A DNA stretch of 64,000 nucleotides. It comes from Pardosa pseudoannulata. Taxonomy: Eukaryota; Arthropoda; Arachnida; Araneae; Lycosidae. Positions 23,081-64,000 of this stretch are shown here, piece by piece; the stretch's first letter is position 1, and every line of letters begins with the position of its first letter. The stretch lies in NCBI GenBank assembly GCA_032207245.1, contig CM063510.1:157452758-157516757 (forward strand). Reading direction: 5' to 3'. The position numbers and the translations under genes are program-made. The notes under the pieces were generated by a model that saw only the letters and a program-made list of their open reading frames with translations, was not told where the DNA came from and did no database searches.

Positions 23081-26000
23081 AATCACTCGGACACACAGAA
23101 AATGCTTTTGCATCAAGTTAAAACAATGCCTAAAGTCAATCGTTTGACCTGTTTAATAATATTAAAAGTTATGTTGAGCATGGTGGAGTAATAGAGGCAT
23201 GTATTATTGTTTGTTGGGTATGTAGAATAGGTGATTTAAAGTCTGAAAGAGACTAAAAACGTAGGAAAAAGACATCCTTATACCGATAGAGTAGTGAGCT
23301 GAGCAATCTCAAATTCTATTTCTAAATGATCTATTTAGATCGTTTAAAAATAGGAAACATTTAATTCTGAAATTTTATGGCATCAATTTGGCTCCCGGTG
23401 ATGGATGCCTTCCCCTTTCAGTAATTTTCCAGTGAAACTGAGATATCGGTAAGCCAAAAGAATGTGAGACGACTGCATAAAATTTTCTTCTAATAATAAA
23501 TACCTTTGTGGACTAGCAGTTGGGCGGTCGAAGTATGTTAAAGTACTTTTACTGTTGCCACAATAACGAAAGTGTCAAAACTGTCATCTTGGAACTGAAA
23601 AGACTTCTAACAGTAGAAATGCTATGAGAAAGCATGCTGATGATCATGAAAGGAAATTCTCCTCTCAAACGAATCAATATTAACTTAGCGAAATATTAAT
23701 TAATATTTCGCTAAGTAGCGAAAAGGAGCAGAAATCTCATTCCTGTTTAAATGGTAACAGAGGTTGTATTTGCAGTCTCTACTGGTACACATGTATCTGC
23801 ACAAGCAATTTCTTCTTTATTAAATCGGACTGGTTTGTATGAATAGACGCTTGTTCAATATATCCTACTCAAAAATGTCATTGTTGACAAAGAATGAGTT
23901 GGTGTAAGGAACGTATTGGTTAGGGTCAGCAACAGTGATCCAGAGTAGTGATTTCCGTGGAGTTCAGCTTTACTGTAACAAATTACTCTGACCATCAGTT
24001 AGTATAGACAGAGTTAGTATGGAGGAGTACAACACATAATGTTAATTTATGTCCTTAGTATGGACAAGGTGTGATGATGGGGGAGGCATTAGGAATAATT
24101 GCAGAGCATCGCTTCTCATTCTTGAGCGAGATACCGTTATTTCATAGCAGATGTTCAGAGATTATTCTCAATTACATCCATTATTTTGGTGGTACGGTAG
24201 TTTCAGATTTTCTGTTTATGAACAACAATGGGCACACACAGGACCATAGAAGTATAGGATACATTTAAAAGTGTTTATTTTGAACGCATAGAATAGACTT
24301 CTTTCTCTTCAGATTAGAGTTATTTAGAGCATGTCTAGGATGCTCCTTGGAGATATGTCTTTCAAAGAATTCACCCTCTCTAAACTATGCAAGGACTGAA
24401 TGACTTCTCAATAATTTAGTGTACAACACAACATTAATAGCAGTTGTAAAATATGCACTTGAATACGAGGAAGACATATTCCTTACTCTGAATATTTTGA
24501 AAGGATAAATTTATTATTGTTTTATTACCCTACTTTTCTATATCTTGAAATCTGTACTATTTTTCACGATAAATAGCACACTCTAACTCTATTACATGTT
24601 GCTTCTGTGTCGAACATGCCTGCATGACAAACAATTCGTAAACTTTAAATAGCTATATATGATGTATGTATGCTTACAGTCTTTGTAAGGGTTCGTCAAG
24701 GTTCGTAAAATTGTTCATTTAACGTTTTCATGTTTGTTTTTCTAGTTAACTTAATTTGAATGTTTTTCCTTTTGCAACCATAAAAATAATCGCTACGCGC
24801 TTACAGACTGGGAGTATGTCCTTGTACCGGCAACCTTAGTACTGGTGCTCGTGTTTGATTGGTTAAGAAGATCTGTGTTCTACGTAGATTTTGATTTTCA
24901 CATGTTGAATTGTTATCCCAGTCAACGAGAAGTGTTAAAATAACGTGTCATTCGTTGGTTATGTACTTTGTCAGATTTCTTCTGCAAAATATGTATAAAT
25001 GTAAGAGGATAATGCTATAGTTATATTTGGGGCTAATTTAAGACAACTTATCCCCTCAACCATATCTAATTGTGTCAAAATTATTCTCATCGAGGTAAAC
25101 AATTATATTGTTGATCATTATATAACTTATATTTAAAGGGAATTGTTCGTGAAATAATTGTTAAGAACTCTGTAAACATTGCCTCAAAATAGATATTCTT
25201 TAAATAAGGGTTTTAAATTTTTAAGAAAATGCCAAATTTTAGAGTAAATTTATTTTGCACGAAATGTGATAATATATGACAGAGTTTTGTATTTTATGTA
25301 AAGATAGTGTTTAACTGCATAATATCGCTGGTTTAAGAATGTAAAATAATTTTAAAGTAGTTTGCCCAATATTTGTTGCATATGGAGCTTTAAGTCGTCT
25401 TTAAAAAATGTTTATATCCCAAATTTTCGTCACTGTATAGGAAATATAATTTTTGGCTTTTCAAAGGTAAAATAATTTGAGAAATGTCATCTAATATTTA
25501 TATAAATTTCACCAGAAAGAGGAAAATTTAACCAGATTTTGAAAAATGTGGAACTAATATATACTTAAATTTAATTTTTGATGTTTTTTTAAATATTATT
25601 TCTAATTGTTTATTAGAGCTGTGTTTTTAAAGAGAGATTTTGTTATATTTTCTTCTAAAAGCCAAAAAATCTCTTTAGCCGACAAAGGATTTTTAAACTT
25701 TTGAGATTATTTAACTTAAATTTTATAAAAAAGTCATTGTTTGTTTGTTGTAATTGTTAAACAGTTAATACATAAATTATATAAGGTGTATATAATTGTA
25801 ATATCAAGTTATTTCTATATAGAATAGTCTAAAGTTTGGAATCATACATAGCTGAAAAAATTATGAAATAATTATGTAGATGCAAGAAGTAACCTTAAAT
25901 CTGTTAGAAAAAAAAGCTAAAGTATAGTTGTGATACATTGTGTAATTATTAACAAACACTAATTTGTATTTTTATGTTAAACCTGATGACTGATCAGCTG

Positions 26001-28059
26001 AAATATGACATCAGTAAACATAGCTAGATTTGTATGGAATTATTATAACTGTAAAACCCTTTACTCTCTGAATGAATGTGTTCTTGAGTACTGTAAACTT
26101 CTGAAAAATATACACACATAGAAAATATGAGTCTGTCTAGAATATTTACACTTGCAACTCAAATGATCAGTCCTTTTAAAAAATTAGGAACCTACAGAAA
26201 GAGATAAATACGCTGACTTAATAACTGTAACATATATAGTATCATGACACTTTTTGGTTGTGAATGGCAAAATTATGACGCAAATAAATGGAAGAAAGAC
26301 AACAAATAAAATAATTTAATAAAGACAAATAAGTGAAAATTATCCATTTTTCAACTAAAAAATAAATGTATGTTTTATCACAAAAATCTTATTAAAGTTG
26401 CAGATTTGCACCAAATCTTGAAAGTGTGAAAATGAAGTTAAGTACTACATTTGTGCCAAATAATTTTAGGTATCTGCGAGGTACACAAAAATTATCTTTG
26501 AACTTGATTCTCTAATTTTTGTAAACAAATTTTAGTCATGTGTAACTTAAAGGATAATGTACATACCCAACTATGGATCAACAAGATAAGTAAAAGCATA
26601 CAAGATCTTAGATGTAAGATCATATAAATCAATGCATTATTTAAAAACTTATCATATACAGGATACAATAATAATTAGAAAAAAAAAAGCTCGACTTAAT
26701 TATGTAAATCTATATTTTGAGAGGATATGCTGCATAATAATAAACCTTTCTATAAAACTGTAAATAAATAAACATTATCAATAAATAATATAGGGTCAGT
26801 CTACATTGGATATTTCAGTGGTTGTAAGCTTTAAAATATGTAAAAGCATATATAATTTTGCTTAAAAAATATATTACAAATTTAATATATTAAAAGCAGG
26901 GTTGTTAGTTTTTGACATGGGATTTTTAAACTGTGGTTTTTATCTATCCTATCAAAAATCTGCTTGTCGAAAACTTGTAAAATTTGTGTCATCTACTATT
27001 CTAGTAAAATTAGATAACAGTAATCCATTCACTGTGATTCATTGTAAATTCCATTCACTGTAAATTCATAATATTAATTATTGTTAATTACTTAACTGTT
27101 CCAACATATTTCCAGAATACCATTTTACAGCAAACAATTTAATATTAAATTATTTTTTTACTAATCAACTACTATTTATTAACTATTTACTATAGACAAA
27201 TCAGTATTTTAGAGCAAGTAATTTTATTACTATATATTCTAGAAACATACTTGATTCTGCAATATTTAATTTTTCATGATCACCTATAATTTCATTAATT
27301 GGTTTTTAACAATTAAAAAAATATGAAAATGTTATATTTATAATAAAAATATTTCATGTTCATTTCACTATTCTATTTGAGTGATTTTGTACAGTTGAGT
27401 AATTCTATAACATGGTGGAAAGATATTGCTAATTGCGAAGGATTTAAAAATAACATCCATGTGAAATTGCTGTTATAACTGTTAATATGATTATTCTTCT
27501 TTCTTGTCCATAAAGTTCAGATCATTGAATGATTTTTGTTCGAACTTTGGACTTACATATTTAAAACTTTGAAATCAGTTGGGTATTCATAAATGTTCGA
27601 AATTGTTAATTCTTATTGTATGTTATATGATAATTTTGGTGATTTCTAAAAGATTATATACATTTAATAACAGCTTAACATTATGTTGATGGATAATTTA
27701 TTTTTATTAAATAATTTCTCTTAAAATGATTATCAAATTTTGCCTGGTTTTTAAAGTCAAATCAAAAGTTTTAATGTAGTACTAAGCAGTTATTTCTCCA
27801 CCCTGATTATAGTATTATACATAAATATAATTGTTTAATTATTCTTGTTATAAATAGAATATACTGCCTAAAAATTGAAAAAAATTGAGTTACTTTTAAT
27901 TGTACTGTGAGATATACTATTAATTGTATTTTGTGTTTAAAATCAAATTAATACTAACACAATTAAAAGTAATTGATGATTTTTTTAATTGCATATAATA
28001 CATTGGTTACTTTACATAGAATACAATTGAAAGTAATTATTTTTAATTGTATTGTATAT
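23081..28059. other. intergenic/upstream region, no gene identified
   Basis: 23.1-24.9 kb is less AT-rich and more complex than the rest, with a 34-bp palindrome at 23683 but no recognisable protein. 25-28 kb is AT-rich with nothing identified. Part of it may be the upstream region and 5' UTR of SEL1L (see 24760). Confidence 0.35.
24760..25010 (+). promoter_or_regulatory. candidate SEL1L promoter / 5' UTR region (speculative)
   Basis: A short GC- and CpG-richer island in AT-rich DNA with an ATTGG (inverted CCAAT) box near 24860 and an ACGTGTCA near 24943. A GTAAGA that could be a donor of a non-coding first exon lies near 25001. It sits 3.7 kb before the first coding exon, which itself begins at an acceptor-like sequence. 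No transcript evidence. Confidence 0.2.
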
Positions 28060-28063
28060 TTAA

Positions 28064-28572
28064 CCCATTAACACCCAGATATTTCTGATGACTATATATT
28101 AGTAAATACCTAACATAGAAGCTATTATAGACACCTGGAAGTAAAACAAAATATGAAATTTAAACACTTTTAAATATGACATGAAGTCATCATTAGTGAG
28201 GAGGTGTCATTTTAAAACATAATAAGATGTCTTTAAAAAAAAAGGAAAACTTCGTGATAAGAGATTTATTTGCTATCATATATGAGAAAAGTACTGAAAA
28301 GAGATGACTTATTACAGATATGGCTATTCGCCGTGATTTTGACCTATATACGTTCAGAATACCGGTCATAATACGTTCGTATTCTAAGCTTGAAAATCAT
28401 AAAATGCCGATTGAAATGACAAAATTATAGATAAGATCATATTTGAAAACTTGGGATATTATTCATAAGATTAATATCTTTCTATTAAAAAGGAAGAATC
28501 GTTTCAAGAAAACAAAAACTCTACAAGCCATTTTTTGACTCTCCTCAAATGAGGACACTGGGCATTAATGGG
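28064..28572. mobile_element. piggyBac-type MITE, 509 bp
   Basis: TIRs CCCATTAACACCCAG / CTGGGCATTAATGGG flanked by TTAA at both ends (28060-28063, 28573-28576). It has no transposase and ends about 150 bp before the first coding exon of SEL1L, so it may touch its 5' UTR or promoter. Confidence 0.82.
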
Positions 28573-28747
28573 TTAAAATAGCATACAAGATTTTTGGGTT
28601 TTGAAGATTTAATTTATTTAAAAAATGTATTTTAAATATGTCACCTCAAAATAACAACCTTGATAAAAAAAACTAAATTGTTTTCTTCTTGTTACTTAAA
28701 CATTAATGTGTTTTTATCTTTTAGGAAATGCAAGCTGTCTAGCAGCC

Positions 28748-56882
<28,135 letters not shown>

Positions 56883-56938
56883 TAGAATAGGAAGTGCTTT
56901 AACTTATTTTTTACATTGTCTTATTGAAATGTTTGTTA

Positions 56939-57057
56939 AATAAATGAAATTAAGTTAAATTGGGCCATCTAAGAGAGATTTTCATGAATACAGAATAAAT
57001 CATTGCAAGTCATATAGACAAAACTGTACATATGAATATAATATTGTAAAAAATAAA
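56939..57057 (+). promoter_or_regulatory. SEL1L poly(A) signals
   Basis: AATAAA at 56939 (57 bp after the stop) and again near 56993 and 57052. The AT-rich sequence allows any of them; the 3' UTR is short in all cases. Confidence 0.5.
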
Positions 57058-57439
57058 ACTGAACCACCGAAGTTCCCAGATCAGTGAATGAGGTTGTATA
57101 ATATTTGTGGAAAGTAATACAATGAATAAATATAAGAATTTATTAATTTGAGTCTTTTTATCTGTTACTGAGATACACTACTCCTTTGTACAAAGCACTG
57201 CATTTATGGGATATTCTTTGGACTGCTAAAAAGAGAAAGAAATGCTTCCTCAGACATGCATAATTTCCTTAAAAAAGCCTAATTTCACTTAAAAATTCAT
57301 AAAATGTCAAAACTTCAACCCAGTTTACTGAAATTTACAGCTTATAATTCCTGTTAAATGTTTTAAAACTTAAACAGATTATCTGTAAAATTAATAATAT
57401 TGCTAAAATATTTCATAAATTTAATGAATAAATAAATTT

Positions 57440-57800
57440 ATAACTCTAGGGATATCAGATCTTTCATATCTGTTTGCCCCCCATTTGCATTTAAATTGTT
57501 CTCATTATTTATATTATTAAATACTTCAGTGTCATCTGAATAGTCAGATTCATTGTTACTTGTATTTATCCATTAAAAATTCTTGTTTTTGCATAAATAT
57601 TGAACTCTTTTTGCCATGATGATGAAAATAAGACTGATCCAAAATACAGAAAACACTATTTAGCAAACTCAAAAACTACAAATGATAATTCTGCTTCTAC
57701 GTCTAACCATACCAAACATTTCATTCCTTCCCCATTCCATCAAAATATAAACACCTTGAGTCCATAAATCGTTTCCTTTGGGAGACTCGAAGTCATTCTG
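57440..57800 (-). pseudogene. piggyBac-like transposase N-terminal remnant, copy 2
   Basis: The minus strand has MAKRVQYLCKNKNF, a stop, then NNESDYSDDTEVFNNINN and DMKDLISLE. The ESDYS(D/G)D(T/I)E(V/I)FNN block is shared with the copy inside SEL1L intron 16. Confidence 0.35.
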
Positions 57801-59190
57801 TTATTTTCCCCGTTAAAAATTCCCTAATTGAAGAGGAGGGGGAAAGCATTCAGAACTGAAAGCATATTTTGAAGGTTATCACTCTGTAGAACATTATTCC
57901 GAATGGATTTAAACTACTATCTAGCACCATTTAAAAATTTAAATAAAATGTTTCGTTTTACAATCATACCAGTGTGTTTGTGAATCCTGAATGGAGAATT
58001 GTATAATTACATGGTAGTCATGGCTCTTGATTGGGTTAAAATCCTTAATCTGTTTTATGTTATTTGTATCATAGTTTTTATTTTTTCCTATCAGGACTAG
58101 TCAAGTGCTGATAGCATATATAAAATTCATATAATAAATGAAAACAATTTAAACAAAAATTATTGGAAACTTTCAATTTCAAACTCTTTTTTGAATATTG
58201 AGAAAAAAAAAAAAAAAAGAAAATCTTGACGATATAGCCTGAAACTTAAAGCGTATTAGATGCCATATATTTCAATAAACGTTTTGTTCTAAAAGCAATA
58301 TGGAAATGAGAAACAAAGCTTAAAAAGTTTTAATGTTTGGGATCACCATGTAAAGTATAATGCTTGGAATACATTATTGCTGTAGCATATGATTATGACC
58401 TGCTTGTAATTATCTATATTAAATTCTGTAAAGATTGCATATAAATTTATGAATTCTTTTTTTTTTTTTTTTTTTTTTTTCAAGCTGTTTATTTTTATAA
58501 TATGCGAGGTTTTCAATTCAATGCAAAGAAACTTTCAGGAATCTCGACAAACCACAGTACAGACAACACATTGAAATTAAAATGTAAGAATATTAAGTAT
58601 TTGATATATAATCCTATTATTAGACAATTTTTAACTGTGCACATGAAAATTAAATAATTTTTATACTTGCATAATATAATAATGTGATATATAGGGTAAA
58701 TCATTTAAAAATTTCAGTTGATTATCTTTAAAGATGTCAAACATACCAGGATTTAATTGAGCACTTTTTTTTTAATAACCTAATTTTTTAAGTAGGATGT
58801 ATCTTTAGTATAACATATGTTAATGCATAAATTAAACAATTTTTAGCAATAATGCATTTCTTTTTTATTTAATTTTAACATCTGTTTGATGTTATTGGTA
58901 CTGGTATTTTTCAATTGCTGTAAAGAGGTACAATAAACACAACACAAAATCATTTTCAGGAAAGTTCCTTAAAATTTGGAGATTTTCATGAGGTTACTAA
59001 TTAAAGGTGCTCAAATCAATCCTGATATCTTTGACATCTTCGTGGGTATTCAATTGAATTTTTTTTAAATTTATCATATGTATTAATCTCTTCATTTATG
59101 AAGATTAAAAAAATCACTCACTTGCACAGTTAAAAATTTACCAAAAATGCTTGTGTATATCATTAAATATGTAATTTTTATATGCTGATT
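57801..59190. other. intergenic, nothing recognised
   Basis: AT-rich with a poly-A run (58202) and a run of more than 20 T (58458). Confidence 0.4.
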
Positions 59191-59287
59191 ACAGAGTGTT
59201 GTCCTTACTGGAGTTTGTGAAGTTCCTGAAAATGGCACTGCATTGGGTTGAGAACCTTGCACATTACACACGCAAATATATATATAC

Positions 59288-59789
59288 TGTTACATATTTG
59301 TTTGTGACCCTTAAATTTAACATGGGACTCTATGGGTATCTCGCCAAATTCGCGAGATACCGGCTCATTGGCGACAGTTTTGGCAACTTATTTTTGTCTC
59401 CAAAATTTGTTGTGTGGCAATATTTTACAACTTTTGGTTTCTGGTATAATCTGGAATGTTCGACCAGTTTCTTCGGGCCTATATAAGGCAGGCTGAGTCC
59501 CAAACGGGAGTCGTCGTTAAGTAGATTTCTTGGTTTACAGAGTATGCACAGTGTGTTGTGTTTTACTGGTGCTTCTGCTTTGTGTTATGCGGAAAGAGGT
59601 AGGCAGCTCACAGCATTCTGCTTGAGTTGATTCGCGAAGATTTTGTAAGCTTGGTATGAGTGTGCAGTAGCTTAACCTTGATGCCTTTCTGACATAGTAT
59701 TTTCCAACTGATTGCCAACAAATTATTGTTTTTGTGCTGTCTTACTAAAGTCCATTCAATCCCCGAACCCAGCTTTGAACATCGTAACA
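59288..59789 (+). mobile_element. solo LTR (Gypsy-like), 502 bp
   Basis: Starts TGTTAC and ends GTAACA, flanked by a 4-bp target duplication ATAC (59284-59287, 59790-59793). It has a TATA box (CCTATATAAGGC, about 59478) followed about 30 bp on by a GC-richer putative start region. No internal retroelement coding lies on either side, so it is a recombined single LTR. Orientation is taken from the TATA box. Confidence 0.82.
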
Positions 59790-59799
59790 ATACATATAC

Positions 59800-62700
59800 A
59801 TACAATGGAATGTGCTTAAGATGTTCTATCTCTGTGGTCTTGATTTTTTCCATTTATCGATAATTGTAAAACTGTCAATAAAAGCAGTTTATCTCTAGTC
59901 ACATTCATTTTAACTTTCTCTGTATAGGAAAAGTGTACAAATATAATGCTTTCATGCATATGTTTTAAGCAATGATATTATGATAAAATACAGGTATGAG
60001 ATCAATCTTAATCAAATTTTACTAGGATTAATAATTTATTTACTCTTAATTATTTGGTAAAATGGGAAAAAAACAGGAAAATGAAAAACAAAGGAATATA
60101 TACACAAATTCTGTACTTAATTCTACATAACTACTGTCATAGTACATATATTTAGTGTCTATACAGATGTGTATTTTTCAAGCAGAATAACAAGAAACAC
60201 ACAATTGCGTACTTGGAATTTTGAGTTATTAGCAGTGTTGAATTCAAACTTCTTGAAAAAATTTGATAGCTGTTTTCAGTATCATCTAAAATTATGCACA
60301 GTTAAGGGGGAAAAAATCAAGTTTTGCAGTAGGTGATATGCAGTTGGGATGATAAACTTCTTTTATATCTAAGAAGCAATGCATATATTCTTATCCATAT
60401 ATGTTGAACTTGGATTTGTCCAAAAATATTACTGAGTTCCCACTGAAATTTTGTCAGGGTGGGTACTAAACTTAAAAATATTACAGAGAAAAATAGGAAC
60501 TTAAAAAAAAAATAATAAGGATATGATATTACTGAAATATCCCCTTTCAAAGAAAAATCAAAAGATAAATTAGAGTAAAAGTGAAATAATTCATTCTTTT
60601 GCTCCACTTAAAACTTTTGAGTTATCTGAAAAATAAGACAGAACTATGAAATATTAAAAAAAAACTTACAAGCAAGGTTCTCAAAATGTTTTATTACAGT
60701 TTCCTATATAGGTTTAGAAATGCAAAATGCTTGTAAATTTAAGCAATTGGCCTTGCAAATGCAAAAAAGATACTATTAAAATATAAAATCCAAACAATTA
60801 AAAAAATTTAAGAATAAGCAGCATTTTTAAAATGGTATAAACATTTTAAGTGCATAATGATGTGTATAACTTAACACAAGATTAAGATTGTTTTTAAAAG
60901 AATCCAACTTCATTTTATAATAAATAGGGTTTTTTTTCATAATGGGCTTTTTTATTCCACTAGACTTTTTTAGCAAACAATACTCTTCCTTTGCAGTCTA
61001 TATAGGATTAATTTTGTATGGCATTTAAAAAAATAATTTAAAAATTATTTTGAATTTTCTACAGCAATTATTCCAACCTGTGTTCCATATAATACACAGT
61101 CAGATTTTGCACTATAATGCAATAGTCCAATCAAGCTACTATTGGATGTGAAAGAAACAACTATCACACATAATAAGCAAACTGTGTGTTGAAGTAAAAA
61201 GTATGAGTAGTCATTAGCTGTACATGATACAGCAAACCAATAACAATTTGCTTTTTGTAATATTTGCATTTTACATCGCACAGTTGTTAAACGCACATAA
61301 CACCTTTCATATCATACCAGCTTTTTTTTTAAACAGGTGCCAAAACTAAGAAATTTTCAAACATTTGGACAAAAAGTATATAGTTGATAAAAACCATTTG
61401 TAAAAATTTAGCAGTTTTTAGGGTTCTTAAAAATTTAATATGAATAAAAATAATAGAAAAATAAGGAAAATGCTCAACAAAACTCTGAAAATAGTGTCCA
61501 GTTTTCATTCTTTCATTGTGAAAAATTCTATATTTTCAATATTTAGAAATAGACCTATTATGCATAAATATATGAGCTAACTGCATCACATGAAATGAAT
61601 TTTACACCTTTAGGGAGAACAACAACTTTTCGATTAACTCCCTGCTCTATCATATCAATGAAGTTTACATTACTACATAGGACTTTTCTATGAAGTCACT
61701 TTTCTGACAGCTTTAAATCCACAAATTTAATAGCATTTATAACATTACTGGTCAAACTAAATTTCTAGTATTCTACTTATAATTACTAAGAAAGAAATTG
61801 TGTACAGTAATTAAATTTTTTGCTCAATTGCAATTAAAATACTTCTTTTCCCTAAAAAAAAAAATGTTTATTATTAAATTGTAGTTTATAAATTACTGAT
61901 TACACCACTCTGTTTTTGAATTTTGCTGTCATACAAGGTATATAATTTTGTAAAAGCAAAATAAAAGAATATTTTATAATTCCTTTTTCAATATTTTTTA
62001 TTTTTCTAGTTATTTATAAAATTATTTTAGTTTATATTCAATTGATAAATACTGGAGAGTAAAATTAAAGATGCTCCTGTATTTACCAGACCAATTTAAA
62101 TCTAATATAAACTTGGAATGTAAATTAAAAGCAACAATGCGATTGTAATTCGATTTTCGACAATACAATGAAATTACCTACAATGTTACTTATCCATTTT
62201 ATGACATAATTATGTATGAATGCAAAATTATGGATGTATATACTTTGTATGCATGCATGTGTGTGTGTGTGTGTTTAACGAATTATTTTTTTATGAGATT
62301 AAAGTTTATTGTACTTTGGATACTCCCCTTCAAAAAATTCTGGCTACACTGCTGATTATAAATCAAAATTAGACCTGGTAAAACTGGACTATCTTTTAAC
62401 TGAAAATTCTTCCTTTAAATTATTTGCTCTTGGCTTTTTCTAATTGCATTTAAGCATTTTCTAGAATGAAAGTATTAATGGTGGTAGATGTCTAAATCAC
62501 TAAAAGAAATTATTTCTGTAACAGATTTATTCTCTTTTTTTTTGTATACAAATATTAATGTCATAATATAATATCTTAAAGTGTTGCTATTTGGGTATTA
62601 GTTCGAAGAAATTTTTTAAAAAATTCTGAGTATGATTAAAATAATCTTATTAACTATAAATAGAGACTGGTGGTTAATAATAACTAAATAGTCATGTGAT

Positions 62701-63340
62701 GGAGGTCCATTATTTTATATTCATATTTGAAAGAAGTTTATTTTAAAATTTAATTATTTACCAAAGGAATTTCCTCCATAAAAGTTCTAATTAGGTTATG
62801 GTCAGTTTTGATTTCACAGTCATATCAAAATATTCTACAAGATTGCAGAATTTTTTTTTCTTTTGAGGTGTGGGGTGTTAAATGTTGTACAAGGTAGCAA
62901 TATTCTTTTTAATTATTGTGTGGAGAGCTAACTTACAGTTTATTGTTTTCTTAAATTTGAGGAGTAGGACCTCTTATTCATTATGCAGATTCTAACTGAC
63001 ATGTATACATTTATCTTGGAATTTTATGTTTTGCATAGTAGGGAAGACAGTTTTTGCTTTATATTTTTACAGGTTCTGTATAAGGTATAAAAAAAAAAAA
63101 GAGTACAATTTTAAGTATGTAGGAATTAAGCTTGAAATATGATAAAATTAGCATTAAACAGAAAGAGGTTTTAGTAAAAAAATATGAAAGTTGATTGCAT
63201 TTGTTAAATATTTTTCAAATCATAGCTGAGGTGCTTTTGTTTTGTTCACTTTTTTTTAACCTTGCAGTATTTGACATATATTTTTTACAGATAAGAAAAA
63301 TACATTTATTACTGTTATTCACACTGTCACAGTATGGTTG
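59800..63340. other. intergenic, no gene or element identified
   Basis: AT-rich throughout. There is a GT microsatellite near 62258, and a GATAAATACTGGAGAG / CTCCTGTATTTACC inverted pair (about 62045-62090). Short open frames on both strands have no domain-like features. Confidence 0.4.
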
Positions 63341-63344
63341 TTAT

Positions 63345-63790
63345 CAGTGGTGTGCAGTCCATATGTGCAGGGTGTGCACTGCACACCCTGGTAAAATTAT
63401 GAGATACAATTTTCTGCACATATGTCTACCTATCTTTATATGGTATACAATAAATATTATTTATAATATATTCAAATTGTTGATTTGCTTGCTTGTATTC
63501 TCGCAGGGAGTGCGGTACTAGGTGCTGCACCACGTAGCGAGTTCATAAGCAAACGAACATAAGAAATTTTTATGTGTACGCACTGCGCACTAATAGAAAA
63601 TCACGCTTTATATGTATGGGCTACTGGAGAAGCACAGCATACTATAGCACTGAGGCAAGTGCAGCTATTTTTCCTGCACTTGGCATTCAGAATCATCCGA
63701 AGGTACGGTTTATTAAGTGTTGTATTAGAGCGGGGACTTACGTGCCGAAGCGCTTTTGGTTTTTTAACTGATTAACTGGCCATACGATTT
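63345..63790. mobile_element. probable end of a hAT-like element, cut by window
   Basis: CAGTGGTGTGCAGTCCATATG with GGGTGTGCACTGCACACCC, a strong hairpin, resembles CAGTGGYGTG-type hAT ends. GC- and CpG-richer sequence follows, with short frames (for example one ending RYGLLSVVLERGLTCRSAFG). The other end is not in the window. Confidence 0.4.
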
Positions 63791-64000
63791 TGCAGACGGT
63801 TAATGTTTAAATTTATATATTGTAAAATTTTGTTTTCATGGAAATATAAAAGAAGTATTTCATCAATATAAAGGGAAATGTTTTAGTGTGGTAAAGTAAT
63901 TTCGATGATGTATTATATTTATAGAAATAATTAGCTGAAAAACAATTTTGTTTTGTTAGACAAAAAAGAAACGAATTTTAACTGAACAGTCCAAATTTTA

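Noticed and set aside
24840..24870. Canonical ER stress response element (CCAAT-N9-CCACG)
   Set aside because: An inverted CCAAT box is present, but the CCACG half is not at the required spacing.
28706..28747. Upstream in-frame ATG extending the SEL1L start by 14 codons
   Set aside because: It precedes a good splice acceptor (TTTTTATCTTTTAG), and the signal peptide begins naturally at 28748.
60000..63340. Several 80-100-codon frames on both strands as genes
   Set aside because: Amino-acid content mirrors AT richness, and there are no motifs, splice-consistent neighbours or signal-peptide patterns worth calling.

Overview
The window is AT-rich animal nuclear DNA with two split protein-coding genes, both on the + strand, embedded in a dense and varied set of mobile-element remnants. 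All introns used here are GT-AG, and reading phase is kept across every junction. Two gene families identify the host as a metazoan. The Tc1, mariner, pogo, piggyBac, hAT and Helitron remnants and the tRNA-derived SINEs with 'CCAAACCAAACC' tails suggest an arthropod, possibly an arachnid. That taxonomic guess is inference only.

Region 1 (1-11.7 kb) is the 3' end of an AKAP10 (D-AKAP2) orthologue. Five exons are visible, ending in the C-terminal amphipathic helix that binds protein kinase A regulatory subunits. The terminal coding exon lies in an ~815-bp near-identical tandem duplication, so there are two complete copies of it. Introns carry a TIR MITE, a nested MITE, a Helitron inserted in another MITE, a probable solo LTR holding a SINE with a 13-bp target-site duplication, and long TA microsatellites.

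Region 2 (11.7-28.7 kb) is intergenic. It holds several MITEs, a decayed Tc1-like element (about 19.25-20.71 kb), a decayed mariner with recognisable ends (21.78-23.08 kb), piggyBac-type MITEs with TTAA flanks, and several long perfect palindromes.

Region 3 (28.75-56.88 kb) is a complete SEL1L/HRD3 gene: 18 coding exons and 848 codons, with a signal peptide, a long Lys/Glu-rich lumenal N-terminal region, a solenoid of Sel1-like repeats, one C-terminal membrane segment and a very short cytosolic tail. The product is the adaptor of the HRD1 ubiquitin ligase in ER-associated degradation. Introns hold pogo/Tigger, piggyBac, hAT, Helitron, SINE and LINE debris, a ~560-bp direct duplication on both sides of exon 4, and a 28-bp-stem hairpin just upstream of exon 9.

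Region 4 (56.9-64 kb) is intergenic, with a piggyBac-like remnant, a clean 502-bp solo LTR and the end of a probable hAT-type element at the window edge.

The two genes have no evident functional link; they are simply neighbours. I found no operon-like, CRISPR-like or otherwise novel multi-gene system. The most interesting items are structural: the terminal-exon duplication and a possible in-frame microexon in AKAP10, exon 4 of SEL1L flanked by direct repeats, the intronic hairpin, and the Helitron tandem.
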